Of a DNA stretch of 64,000 nt, positions 8,560 to 17,393 are shown in pieces; the stretch's first letter is position 1, and each line of letters begins with the position of its first letter. This DNA is from Providencia rettgeri (GTDB lineage: Bacteria > Pseudomonadota > Gammaproteobacteria > Enterobacterales > Enterobacteriaceae), in contig NZ_CP163512.1 in the NCBI RefSeq assembly GCF_041075285.1, positions 3,162,001 through 3,226,000 of the forward strand. The letters run 5' to 3'. The position numbers were made by a program, and so were the translations under genes. The notes below the pieces were generated by a model. That model saw nothing but the letters and a program-made list of their open reading frames with translations, was not told where the DNA came from and searched no databases.

Positions 8560-8898
8560 ATGACAAAAAACACCTCAGAAAAAAGCGAGTTAAAGCCAAA
8601 TAGCTGGTATCTCTATCTGGTGAGAGAAAAAAATAACGCACTTTATTGTGGGATCACGACAGATGTGCAGCGCCGATTTGCGCAACACAAAGCGGGAACG
8701 GGTGCAAAAGCGTTGAAAGGAAAAATGCCTCTAACATTAGCATTTTCATGTTTGATAGGCTCGCGTTCAGCCGCTTCTCAAATGGAATATCAAATTAAGC
8801 AACTGAATAAAAAAGCAAAAGAAAAGCTGGTCATTGACCAGCCTGACGATATTATTGCTTATTTAGCTCACGCTAAGTTGTCAAAATGTGAAGAGTAG
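8560..8898 (+). CDS. yhbQ: GIY-YIG nuclease superfamily protein YhbQ
   Basis: 112 residues. Residues 15-95 form a compact GIY-YIG domain: WYLYLVR (the GIY strand), [17 protein letters not shown] (the YIG strand with its conserved Arg) and the later Glu in SQMEYQIK. The E. coli homologue has weak DNase activity linked to DNA damage. The 3' end overlaps the convergent yhbS gene by 31 bases. Confidence 0.9.
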   Translation: MTKNTSEKSELKPNSWYLYLVREKNNALYCGITTDVQRRFAQHKAGTGAKALKGKMPLTLAFSCLIGSRSAASQMEYQIKQLNKKAKEKLVIDQPDDIIAYLAHAKLSKCEE

Positions 8899-9374
8899 AG
8901 CACATCACCGTGCTGCTCACCTATTTCACCATTTTCTAATCCGCAAATTAAAAAGTGAGCTTGTTGTTCTGGCCATTGGCAACGAATACCATGCTTAGAT
9001 GCAGGCACAAACCCAAAGCGTGAGTAGTATTGCTCATCACCCAAGACAACCACAGCACCGTAACCAAATTCATTCAGGCTATCTAACCCTTCATAAATCA
9101 GTTTCGCTGCAATACCTTGCCTCTGATGCGCTTTATTAACCGCCAATGGGGCTAGCCCCACCCACTGCACGTCCTCACCATTTAGATCAACGGGAGTAAA
9201 ACCAACATAACCGATCACTTCGCCGCTATCATTAGTGGCAACCACACCTAATGTCAGCAAACCGTCCTCTCGTAAATGCTGAACAAGGTTGGCTTCTGCT
9301 TCAGTAGGGAAAGTGTCACGCAGTAATCTATCAATGCCCATGGCATCAACTGGGATTTCTACCCGAATTAACAT
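8868..9374 (-). CDS. yhbS: GNAT-family N-acetyltransferase YhbS
   Basis: 168 residues. A GNAT fold with the acetyl-CoA-binding segment [17 protein letters not shown] (Q/RxxGxA) at about residues 77-93, followed by [14 protein letters not shown], typical of YhbS. The substrate is not evident. It overlaps ubiT by 7 bases, implying translational coupling on one mRNA, the same pairing as in E. coli. Confidence 0.88.
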   Translation of the reverse strand: MLIRVEIPVDAMGIDRLLRDTFPTEAEANLVQHLREDGLLTLGVVATNDSGEVIGYVGFTPVDLNGEDVQWVGLAPLAVNKAHQRQGIAAKLIYEGLDSLNEFGYGAVVVLGDEQYYSRFGFVPASKHGIRCQWPEQQAHFLICGLENGEIGEQHGDVLYSSHFDNLA

Positions 9375-9913
9375 GAGGTCAACGCAGGGGCTTTATGCTC
9401 TGCGTCCTCGCTATCGTGTACCGTTTTAATCACATCCGCTAGTTGCAACAGTGCAAAACGCAATGGCGCTGGCATATTTTCGAGCTCAAACGCATCCATC
9501 AAGTTTTTCACATACAGCCCTAACTCGGTATCCCCTTCAATTACCAAACGGCGTTGGAAAAATAACGTATCAGGATCTTCCTTACGAGCCGCTATTAGCA
9601 CTAAATCATTTGCATTGCCGCTAACACTGACGTCCGCTTGAGCATGTTGCTTAACCACAAGCTGCCCCTCTTGCAAACTGATAAACCATACCAGCGCTAA
9701 ATCACGGATTTCCACTTTGAGCCATTTATCTTCTAGAAAATCAAGCTCCCCTTCTTTAACTGACTCACGAAACTGCCAACTTAATAATTGTTCAAGCACC
9801 TGACGTTGCACAGCAAATGGGGTCACTTTTAAAGGCAATTTCAAAAGTGAAGGGCCTTTTGTGATGAGTTGAGAACGAATTTTACCTAACACAATACTGA
9901 CTCCCGTATTCAT
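9368..9913 (-). CDS. ubiT: Ubiquinone anaerobic biosynthesis accessory factor UbiT (SCP2 lipid-carrier domain)
   Basis: 181 residues with one SCP2 sterol-carrier-like domain, recognisable from KWLKVEIRDLALVWF and the segment DVSVSGNANDLVLIAARKED. UbiT works with UbiU and UbiV to make ubiquinone without oxygen and is thought to carry the isoprenoid intermediates. It is divergent from ubiUV across a 353-base gap, as in E. coli, and yhbS follows with a 7-base overlap. Confidence 0.93.
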   Translation of the reverse strand: MNTGVSIVLGKIRSQLITKGPSLLKLPLKVTPFAVQRQVLEQLLSWQFRESVKEGELDFLEDKWLKVEIRDLALVWFISLQEGQLVVKQHAQADVSVSGNANDLVLIAARKEDPDTLFFQRRLVIEGDTELGLYVKNLMDAFELENMPAPLRFALLQLADVIKTVHDSEDAEHKAPALTSC

Positions 9914-10192
9914 TGTCTGCCCGTATTCGTGTAACTACTTAATCAGAGTAGCAGCTCGAAGTAATTAGGGTAACATGTTGTCTATACACATAATTTAGAA
10001 AAATCCTAACAATCAATAATCACATTCGTTGATATTATTAATGTGCTATTTGAGTTATGATAAGTATCTTGCCAAAAAATAGGGGCTCTGGTTTGATCCT
10101 ATATCAATTTTTACCCATCTCGCCAGTATTTATTTTTTATCTGTCCGTTTTGCCAATTGTGTAACGAATACAAACATCCATTAACAATTTCT

Positions 10193-10206
10193 CTGCTCTA
10201 AATCAA
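10193..10206 (+). promoter_or_regulatory. Possible FNR half-site pair upstream of ubiU
   Basis: CTGCT-CTAA-ATCAA matches the FNR consensus at 8 of 10 positions, about 60 bases before ubiU. ubiUV is FNR-controlled in E. coli. The call is by eye in an AT-rich gap. A second near-dyad, TTGATCCTATATCAA at 10093, has the wrong spacer length. Nothing else is seen in the 9914-10266 gap. Confidence 0.35.
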
Positions 10207-10266
10207 AATCTATAACAGTTCCCTTGATTAAAATAGCGACTGTCAAAATTTATACAGGATAGGTCA

Positions 10267-11262
10267 ATGGAATTACTCTGCCCAGCAGGAAACTTGCCTG
10301 CTTTAAAAGCCGCAGTCGATAATGGCGCTGATGCGGTGTATATCGGGCTAAAAAATGATACCAATGCTCGACATTTTGCTGGCTTGAATTTTACGCAAAA
10401 AAAACTCCACGAAGCCGAGCGCTATGTTCACAGCCACAATCGTAAATTACACATTGCCATCAATACGTTCGCTCACCCTGATGGATATCAGAGATGGCAG
10501 GATTCCGTGGATCTTGCCGCCGATCTCGGTGCCGATGCCCTAATTATCGCCGATATTGCCATGTTAGAGTATGCCGCAACCAAATATCCACATATAGAAA
10601 GACATGTTTCTGTCCAAGCCTCTGCTACCAACACGGAAGCTATCCACTTTTATCAACGCAACTTTGATGTTCACCGCGTGGTACTGCCTCGCGTACTCTC
10701 GATCCATCAAGTTAAACAACTGGCGAAAAATAGCCCTGTCCCCCTCGAAGTGTTCGCCTTTGGCAGCCTATGTATTATGGCAGAAGGGCGCTGTTATTTA
10801 TCATCTTATCTGACAGGAGAATCGCCAAATACCGTTGGCGCCTGTTCCCCTGCCCGCTTTGTACGCTGGCAACAAACGGCTGATGGCATGGAGTCTCGCT
10901 TAAATGATGTGCTTATCGACCGCTATAACGTGGATGAAAATGCAGGTTACCCTACACTGTGTAAAGGTCGTTATTTAGTGGATGAGCAAAAATACCATGT
11001 GTTGGAAGAGCCCACCAGCCTTAATACCATCGAATTATTACCTGAGCTTATGGCTGCCAATATTGCATCTGTAAAAATTGAAGGTCGCCAGCGTAGCCCC
11101 GCTTATGTCTCTGAAGTAGCGCGGATTTGGCGTCAAGCTATCGACCGTTATAAAGCTAACCCCAATAACTTTGTCACTGATCCGAAATGGATGAAAGCAC
11201 TCGGTAAGCTTTCTGAAGGAAGCCAAACAACACTCGGTGCTTACCATCGTAAATGGCAGTAA
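10267..11262 (+). CDS. ubiU: O2-independent ubiquinone hydroxylation protein UbiU (U32 family)
   Basis: 331 residues, U32 peptidase-like family. With UbiV it forms a [4Fe-4S] complex that hydroxylates the ubiquinone ring without oxygen. The four cluster cysteines fall at Cys169, Cys176, Cys193 and Cys232, the same numbering as E. coli UbiU. The N-terminus MELLCPAGNLPALKAAVDNG is the family signature. ubiV starts 19 bases after the stop. Confidence 0.95.
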   Translation: MELLCPAGNLPALKAAVDNGADAVYIGLKNDTNARHFAGLNFTQKKLHEAERYVHSHNRKLHIAINTFAHPDGYQRWQDSVDLAADLGADALIIADIAMLEYAATKYPHIERHVSVQASATNTEAIHFYQRNFDVHRVVLPRVLSIHQVKQLAKNSPVPLEVFAFGSLCIMAEGRCYLSSYLTGESPNTVGACSPARFVRWQQTADGMESRLNDVLIDRYNVDENAGYPTLCKGRYLVDEQKYHVLEEPTSLNTIELLPELMAANIASVKIEGRQRSPAYVSEVARIWRQAIDRYKANPNNFVTDPKWMKALGKLSEGSQTTLGAYHRKWQ

Positions 11263-11281
11263 TAAAGAAGGTGAAAATATC

Positions 11282-12157
11282 ATGCAGTATTCTTTAGGAT
11301 CAGTACTTTATTACTGGCCAAAACAGACATTAAACGACTTTTATCAACTCGCGATGCAAAGCGAAGCCGATATTATCTATCTCGGCGAAACGGTGTGCAG
11401 TAAACGCCGTGAAATGAAGCCTAGCGATTGGATTGAACTCGCACATCAATTAGCCAAAAGCGGCAAGCAGATTGTATTGAGTTCCCTCGCGCTCCTACAA
11501 GCCCCTTCAGAGTTGAAAGAAATCGCAAAATTGGTGGATAACGGCGAATTTTTACTTGAAGCCCATGATTTTGGCGTCATCAACATGCTAGTAGAGAGAA
11601 AGCTGCCATTTGTTGCAGGCCATGGTCTCAATTGCTATAACGCACAAGCATTGAATATCTTACTGCGCCAAGGAATGACCCGTTGGTGCATGCCGGTAGA
11701 GCTCTCCCGTGATTGGCTGGTTAACTTGCTCAATCAGTGTGAGGAGCTCGGTATTCGCAATCAATTCGAAGTCGAAGTCATGAGCTATGGTCATCTGCCC
11801 CTCGCCTATTCTGCCCGTTGTTTCACCGCACGTTCAGAGAACAGGCAAAAAGATGATTGCGAAACTTGCTGCATTAATTACCCTCAAGGGCGTAAAGTAC
11901 TTTCCCAAGAGCAACAACAAGTGTTTACCTTAAATGGTATCCAAACGCTCAGTGGTGACTGTTATAACCTCGGGAACGAATTGGCCTCAATGAAAGGCTT
12001 GGTCGATATCGTTCGCATTTCCCCCGAAGGCGTTGATTCCCTTGATGTGCTCGCGCAGTTTAAGGCCAATGAAGATGGCATGATGCCATTAAGTATCGAA
12101 AGCCAAAGCTGCAATGGCTATTGGCGACAAATTGCAGGGTTATCGTTGGTGCCTTGA
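11282..12157 (+). CDS. ubiV: O2-independent ubiquinone hydroxylation protein UbiV (U32 family)
   Basis: 291 residues from the ATG at 11282, preceded by AAGAAGGTG. An in-frame start at 11237 inside ubiU is less likely. The cluster cysteines are visible at Cys39, Cys180, Cys193 and Cys197, as in E. coli UbiV. It partners UbiU in the heterodimer that hydroxylates ubiquinone precursors in anaerobic cells. Confidence 0.94.
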   Translation: MQYSLGSVLYYWPKQTLNDFYQLAMQSEADIIYLGETVCSKRREMKPSDWIELAHQLAKSGKQIVLSSLALLQAPSELKEIAKLVDNGEFLLEAHDFGVINMLVERKLPFVAGHGLNCYNAQALNILLRQGMTRWCMPVELSRDWLVNLLNQCEELGIRNQFEVEVMSYGHLPLAYSARCFTARSENRQKDDCETCCINYPQGRKVLSQEQQQVFTLNGIQTLSGDCYNLGNELASMKGLVDIVRISPEGVDSLDVLAQFKANEDGMMPLSIESQSCNGYWRQIAGLSLVP

Positions 12158-12524
12158 ATGCACATCTTCTTAAGTACTAGAAGCTAAAATCATGCAAATG
12201 CATTGCACAATGCATTTGTATTAAAAACTGAGCTTATCGACCAGCATTCCCATGATTTATAAATAATAAAAGTACCGAGAATAAGAAAAAATAGAAAAGA
12301 AATTATCCGTAAATAACTCGACAGTTTTGTCAGAAACACCTCGTTTTTCGATATGTAAATTATTAGTCTGCTTTAATCCCTGCCCATCTAGTTAATGGGA
12401 TCTAACGCACAGTAATAGGTTTTCAGCCACTAGAATTATTAAATTGCTCCCCACTATAAATCAAGCAAAGGACGTTACAGGCACTTTGATGTTTATAGGT
12501 GACAAAATTAATTAGAGTACTAGA
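12158..12524. other. Non-coding, AT-rich gap before the accessory region
   Basis: No reading frame with a plausible start and no clear RNA gene. It marks the transition from the conserved ubiUV locus to the effector/immunity array. Confidence 0.5.
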
Positions 12525-12610
12525 TGTAGTTCCCATTTGGTAATGGCACTTTTTTCGGCATAAAGGTAAACCTTCGGCGGCGATAAGGACATTTCTAAAT
12601 GGGAACTACA
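12525..12610. mobile_element. 86-bp MITE-like element related to the ISNCY element ends
   Basis: Bounded by a perfect 14-bp terminal inverted repeat, TGTAGTTCCCATTT at the left and AAATGGGAACTACA at the right. The interior (CACTTTTTTCGGCATAAAGG, then GCGGCGATAAGGACATT) matches the sequence just inside the 5' ends of the ISNCY remnants at 16219 and 26988. It has no coding capacity, so it is a non-autonomous derivative that would need the IS transposase. It ends 9 bases before the repeat CGCTTAAGCACC downstream of the first immunity gene. Confidence 0.7.
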
Positions 12611-12681
12611 GCGGTGGATCGCTTAAGCACCCTTATATTAAATAAGCGCAATAATAACCATATCATTGCGCTATTAAGCTT

Positions 12682-13761
12682 TTAATATGCATTAGGTCTA
12701 ATTTTAAAGGTTTGTAAGATCCTATCCCAAATATCAACCATCTATTCATCCGTATAATGAACAACCTTACTTGATGAATGCATCAGTATGCTAACGGAAG
12801 GGTGTAGATAACCGATATTCTTTTCATTCGCGTAATATTGGAAATAATAAAACTTATCGGATTGATTGTCATAACGAGGATCTCGACCTAACGTGAGCCA
12901 TTCCTCTCCTGACACATTATTAAATTGCGTTTTTCCTTTTCGTAACGTTTTGCCGTCATATTGAGAAAGAACAGATTTAATTTCATCAGCCCTATCAAGC
13001 ATACTTTCCTTTTCACTTTCTATCGTATTATCCATGTCGACCGCCCAATAGAATTGCGGATTTTCAAACACCATGGAAATTTCTTCTTGATGCGGTTTCC
13101 CGTCATCCTGAATAAAACCATAAGGAATACAGATCCCTTTATCGGTCGGAATTTCATTTTTCGAGCGACCGTGCAAACGAGAAATCAACGATTGCATTGT
13201 TGCTAATTTTGGTGTTCTATCTGTAAATAATCTATTATTTTTCTTGTATCTTTCTTGTCTATTTTTATATTTATCTTTAGTAATATCTCTATATTTTGAA
13301 GTGATGATAAAAGCCACACTATCAATATATATATGAGCTTCTAATTCTCTAGCGGCATCTGGATAAGCATAGCTTTCATTTCTGTCAAAGATAACGCCAT
13401 TATTTATTCTAATTATCTCTTTCAAAAACGGCCCATCTGACTCATCACTCACACGTTGTTTTTTTAATTCATCTTCGCGCAACTCAATACGTTGTTGAAA
13501 TGCAGGGGGATAAATAAACTGACTTTCAATCGTCATTTCATCAATTTTGACAATGGAAGAAAGTTCTTGTGTTAAGGCTTTCGGATAATTGAAGGTATAA
13601 CGACCTAAACAATAGGTCGGCGCATCATCAAACAGGTTATTAATCACAGCAGAATCCTTTTCATTAAGTGAACGTGAATACGTTTTATTGGGCACTGAGC
13701 ACGCAGCCAAAGCACCAACCAAGACAAAATAGATAAAACCAATCAATCCCTTTTTCATCAC
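12682..13761 (-). pseudogene. Tli4-like T6SS immunity lipoprotein, amber-truncated (module A)
   Basis: Full-length paralogues in this array have 358-359 residues. Here an in-frame TAG at 12742-12744 (GAATAG where the paralogues have GAACAG) stops the protein at residue 339. The original frame continues in register to a TAA at 12682, keeping the family C-terminus FKIRPNAY. The N-terminus is a lipoprotein signal with lipobox LAAC, so the mature protein would be anchored in the periplasm. Conserved Cys in PTYCLGRYTFNYP near residue 53. It may still work without its last 20 residues. It overlaps the upstream effector remnant by 4 bases. Confidence 0.7.
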
Positions 13762-15475
13762 GGTTTCACCTCATCCGTTTGCAAGATACGACACAGGGAA
13801 CGCAAGGTAAATTTAATGGCGGGGGAGACATCTCCTGTTTTTTCGTATGTATCAAATTCCGTATCCCCTTTCAATGGCGCAAACTGATAAGCATTCTGAT
13901 GGTCGACATTCATTTCTAAAATTTCTTTAAACAGGTCTTTTCTATCTAAATTGATGGAATATCTAGGCACGGTGCCATCACCGGGTCCCCCCCTCATAAT
14001 CCATTGAGGGTGTACTTTTCCACTTATCACTGGATTTGAGTAACGTATATTCACGCTTATCACCATAAATATCAGTAGAACGGCTATCATCAGACACCCA
14101 TAACCACGAGGTTTTATCGCGTAATTTCCATGTCACCGTTTCATCTGATCGGCGACTGTCTTTCGGCTCATTTTCATCAAAATACGCCCCATAAAATTGA
14201 TAGGTGTTTACATGATACTTATTGTCCATTTTTTGGATAAAAGGAGCGACTTTCCGTTCAATTATATTTTTATAATTAATAAAGTTTTTTTTGCTTGTAG
14301 CATCGTTTTTATCAAGAATGTCTGACTCATACATTCGCCACCACACATCATCTTGAAGATAGATTTCTTCGAACGGGTCACCATTTTGAGGTAATAAAAA
14401 GTCTGTCACTCCATCTTGATTTCCTTTCTCAATCCGTAGCCACGGTTTACCATGATTATATTTCGGAGAAGGTAGGAGCTGCATAGGCGCAGGAGATTGT
14501 GCTAGTACCGACATGAGACGAGTCGCACTCATTCCCAGCACTAACCCCATCGGCATGGAATGCTCACCAATTTTCATCATTTTGTAGGCTGTCGGGGAGC
14601 CCAAATCTGGCATCACGCCATGCACAATCCCGAGGATTTTATCTTTGTAGGCCGCATCTAATAATTCAGAGGCGTAACGGGATACCAATCCCCCCATGGA
14701 GTGGGTCACCAGAATAACTTTTTCATGCCCTTTTTCAAACGCTAATCCATGTCCAATACCACCGTTTTCATTGGTGTTATACATTCTTAAAACTTCGTCG
14801 ATGTATTTTGCAAGGTCTTGCGCTGACTGAGCATTGTCTTGTAACCAGTTATAGCCAAAAACATGAAGAGGAAGGAGTAGACTGCGGTAATGAGTTGCTT
14901 CAGAAAGCGAAAGAGGATTTTCATCATCATCTGAAAGTTTTTTATCTAAGATATGCTGAAATATAGACTTCGAATCTTTGCCTTTACCTTCAAAATATTC
15001 CGTTGCCGCAGCCGCAGAGCCAATACCGTCTTTTCTTGCTTGATTATAATAATCTTCCCATATCAGCAATTCTTTTTGTAACTTTTCTAATGAGTCGAAA
15101 TAAGAAAATCCCAACGCACTTCCCCATCCCCTTTTTTGGCGAGAATTAGCAAAATAGGTAGATTCGTTATCATCATTACCTACTTTTTGACCAAAATCCG
15201 TTTCAACTGCGTTAGGGTCTAGTAATTCACGACGACGCTTTCCTGATGTAAAAACCCACCCGAGTGCATCCCATGCGGTTAATGCCTGATTACTGCGTAT
15301 TCGCCAGACCGAATCGCCCGTATCTTTATGTTTTAAGTTAGACCCCATAATACCGGGTAAAAAAATGACAGGGACAACTTTGGTTGCAGGGAGATAAAGA
15401 TGGGCTTTAGCGTTCCGTGATTGATGCTCAGTCGTACACTCCCAAGAAACCCGTTTTTTCTCATCAAACTTACAA
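13758..15475 (-). pseudogene. Tle4-like lipase effector, 5' truncated by an IS and frameshifted (module A)
   Basis: Reads as a close relative of the intact effector at 24881-26626, including PVIFLPGIMGSNL, the nucleophile elbow VTHSMGG, PDLGSP and GDGTVP. Two lesions are visible. First, the N-terminal coding part stops at about 15475, where ISNCY sequence begins, so the original start is lost. Second, a tract of seven C at 13987-13993 (six in the intact copy at 25110) shifts the frame, ending the main frame at 13978 while homology continues in another frame to 13758. The encoded protein would lack the catalytic His region, so this is a non-functional copy. Confidence 0.8.
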
Positions 15476-16219
15476 ATTTACCCGGAATATGCCGTGTTTA
15501 TCGCTGTAAAACACCAGGGGCTTGCCGTGTTTGTGAATGTATTCACGGGTTGCCAGCATATAATCGAATGCTGATTCCGTTTCCCCGAAGCGCAGGTGCA
15601 TTAACTGACCGGTAGCATCGTCAACAAAGACCAGCAGACAGCATTTCGGGGCGCATCCTTCAAACCAGTCATGCGGGGAACCATCAATCTGTACCAACTC
15701 ACCGAAACAGTCATGCCGGTTGCGGGGCTGGTAAATACGGGGCTTGCGCCTGACATAAGGAACCCAGAGGTCGTCAGCGATCATCCATTTGCGGAGTGTT
15801 TCAACGGAAATAACTATACCGTGCCGTTCCCTGAGTTTTTCAGCCGCCAGAGTCGGACCGAAGTCGGAGTAATCCTGATGCACCAGAGCCAGCACATGAA
15901 GTTTAAAAGATTCAGGTAGACAGTGATTGCTCGGTTTTCCCCGGTGGCCGTGAGCCAGTCCAGCGGCGCCTGACTCACGGTAACAGTTAACAAGCCTCTG
16001 AACCTGTCGTTCGGTCAATCCAAGTTGTCCGGCAGCATCGCGTCGGCGTAATCGTTTTTCACAAACCGCCTGAATAACATTAATCCGATCTAATTCTTTA
16101 TCTGACATAGTCACCAACATTTTGAATGTCATTGTCGCGGCAAAAGGTTTTCTCCTTTATGCCGCAAAAAGTGACATTTCTAAATGGCTAAAAAGTGACA
16201 TTATAATATTGGTGCTACA
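15470..16219 (-). mobile_element. ISNCY-type insertion sequence remnant with truncated transposase
   Basis: The transposase frame (15470-16132; the natural start is probably the Met at 16120, MLVTMSDKELDRI) encodes 220 residues against the roughly 440 of the family. It has the N-terminal helix-turn-helix (GLTERQVQRLVNCYRESGA) and the first half of the integrase-like core (LVQIDGSPHDWFEG, LLVFVDDATGQLMHLRFG). It breaks at YSDKHGIFRVN, the point where the effector of module A also begins. The IS 5' end is at 16219, where the sequence read outward starts TGTAGCACCAATATTATAAT. IS and effector are each missing their far half, implying a deletion after insertion. Confidence 0.8.
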
Positions 16220-16259
16220 GTCGCATTACGCTTAAGCACCTTTATTTTAAATCTGAGCG

Positions 16260-16287
16260 ATAACAACAAAATTATCGCTCTAGCATT
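16260..16287 (-). terminator. Terminator-like hairpin after the module B immunity gene
   Basis: GAGCGATAA and TTATCGCTC pair just beyond the immunity stop. The same hairpin recurs after the module C immunity gene (19145-19172). A GCGCAATAAT/ATTATTGCGC version follows modules D and E. Confidence 0.6.
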
Positions 16288-16289
16288 AA

Positions 16290-17393
16290 TTAAAACGCAT
16301 TCGGTTTATAACGTAGCGAACCGACAATTCGATCCCAAATTTCGACCATTTGAGCTTCATTGTAACTAGTCTGTCGATATTCACTATTTAATACAATATT
16401 TAACCATGGCTTCTGATATGTCGATGTAGCTTCGTTCGCATAAAAATCAAATTTATATACTTTCATTTTTACGCCATCATAATTTTGTTCACCACCAAAT
16501 AACCATGTTTCTGCTGGAATACCATTCGGCGATAATTTTTGTTTCTGAATAGATTTAAAATAAGTATAATTAAGTGACTCATCTATTGCACCACTTCGAT
16601 TAAACAGTGTGTCATCTGAACCAACTATAGTATTATCTGATTGTAATCCAATAATAAAATCTGAAGTATCATAAGCAAACCCAACTTTTTCTGAATGTTT
16701 TTTTCCATTATCGAGAATAAATCCATTAGGAATACACAAGCCTTTTCCTTCTGGAATATTATTATCTAATCGCCCATTTAGCCGAGAAATTAGAGATTGC
16801 ATCTCAGCTATTTTTAAAAATCGATTATTCGTATCAGCTTCGCTAAATCCCGATACTTCCATATACGATTTTTTTTCATCGGCATATTTATCAGCGGATA
16901 AATCTAAAATATCAGTTGTAATTATAAATGCTATATTATTGAGATATACATGTGCTTCCAATGTTCTATAAGCGTCATTAGAGCCGGATTGATTTCTATC
17001 AAAAATAACACCTTTGTTATCCGATAATAGAATCACTTCTTTAAGTGCAGGTGAATTTTCTACACTTTGCTTCCACTCTCTTAATTCTTTTTCGCGTAAA
17101 TCAATACGTTGTTTAAAAGCTGGAGGGTAAATAAATCTACTTTCAATATGAAAATCATCAATAAACACACTATCACGTGAACTATTTTCCCAGTTGGCAG
17201 GAACATCAATGATATAACGTCCAATACATTGCGGCTTAGTTTGTTCAAATAATGCATCTACCACGATCTTTTCCTTTTCCGTTAATACTTGACGCGAAGT
17301 TTCATTAGAAGTAATGATAAAATAACTAGCTAATCCACAAAACAAAGCCCCACATAGGCCTATGAGGGCACTAATCTGCGGCTTCACGAGCAA
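16290..17393 (-). CDS. Tli4-like T6SS immunity protein, membrane-anchored (module B)
   Basis: 367 residues. The N-terminal hydrophobic stretch (ISALIGLCGALFCGLASYFI) lacks a lipobox and looks like an uncleaved anchor facing the periplasm, unlike modules A, D and E. The family pattern is clear: KPQCIGRYIIDVP near residue 53, IESRFIYPPAFKQRI, GVIFDRN, EAHVYLNNIAFIITT, MQSLISRLNGR, GLCIPNGFI and the C-terminal IWDRIVGSLRYKPNAF. Immunity proteins of this type bind and block a cognate lipase in the periplasm. It overlaps its effector by 23 bases, indicating translational coupling. Pairwise specificity with the adjacent effector is inferred. Confidence 0.75.
   Translation of the reverse strand: MLVKPQISALIGLCGALFCGLASYFIITSNETSRQVLTEKEKIVVDALFEQTKPQCIGRYIIDVPANWENSSRDSVFIDDFHIESRFIYPPAFKQRIDLREKELREWKQSVENSPALKEVILLSDNKGVIFDRNQSGSNDAYRTLEAHVYLNNIAFIITTDILDLSADKYADEKKSYMEVSGFSEADTNNRFLKIAEMQSLISRLNGRLDNNIPEGKGLCIPNGFILDNGKKHSEKVGFAYDTSDFIIGLQSDNTIVGSDDTLFNRSGAIDESLNYTYFKSIQKQKLSPNGIPAETWLFGGEQNYDGVKMKVYKFDFYANEATSTYQKPWLNIVLNSEYRQTSYNEAQMVEIWDRIVGSLRYKPNAF

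Noticed and set aside
10093..10107. TTGATCCTATATCAA as an FNR site for ubiUV
   Set aside because: The half-sites are right but the spacer is 5 bases instead of 4, and it lies about 160 bases from ubiU.
12961..13206. Plus-strand 81-residue frame, repeated at 22420 and, in shorter form, at 24084
   Set aside because: It is the antisense of the conserved part of the immunity genes, so its recurrence only reflects their duplication.
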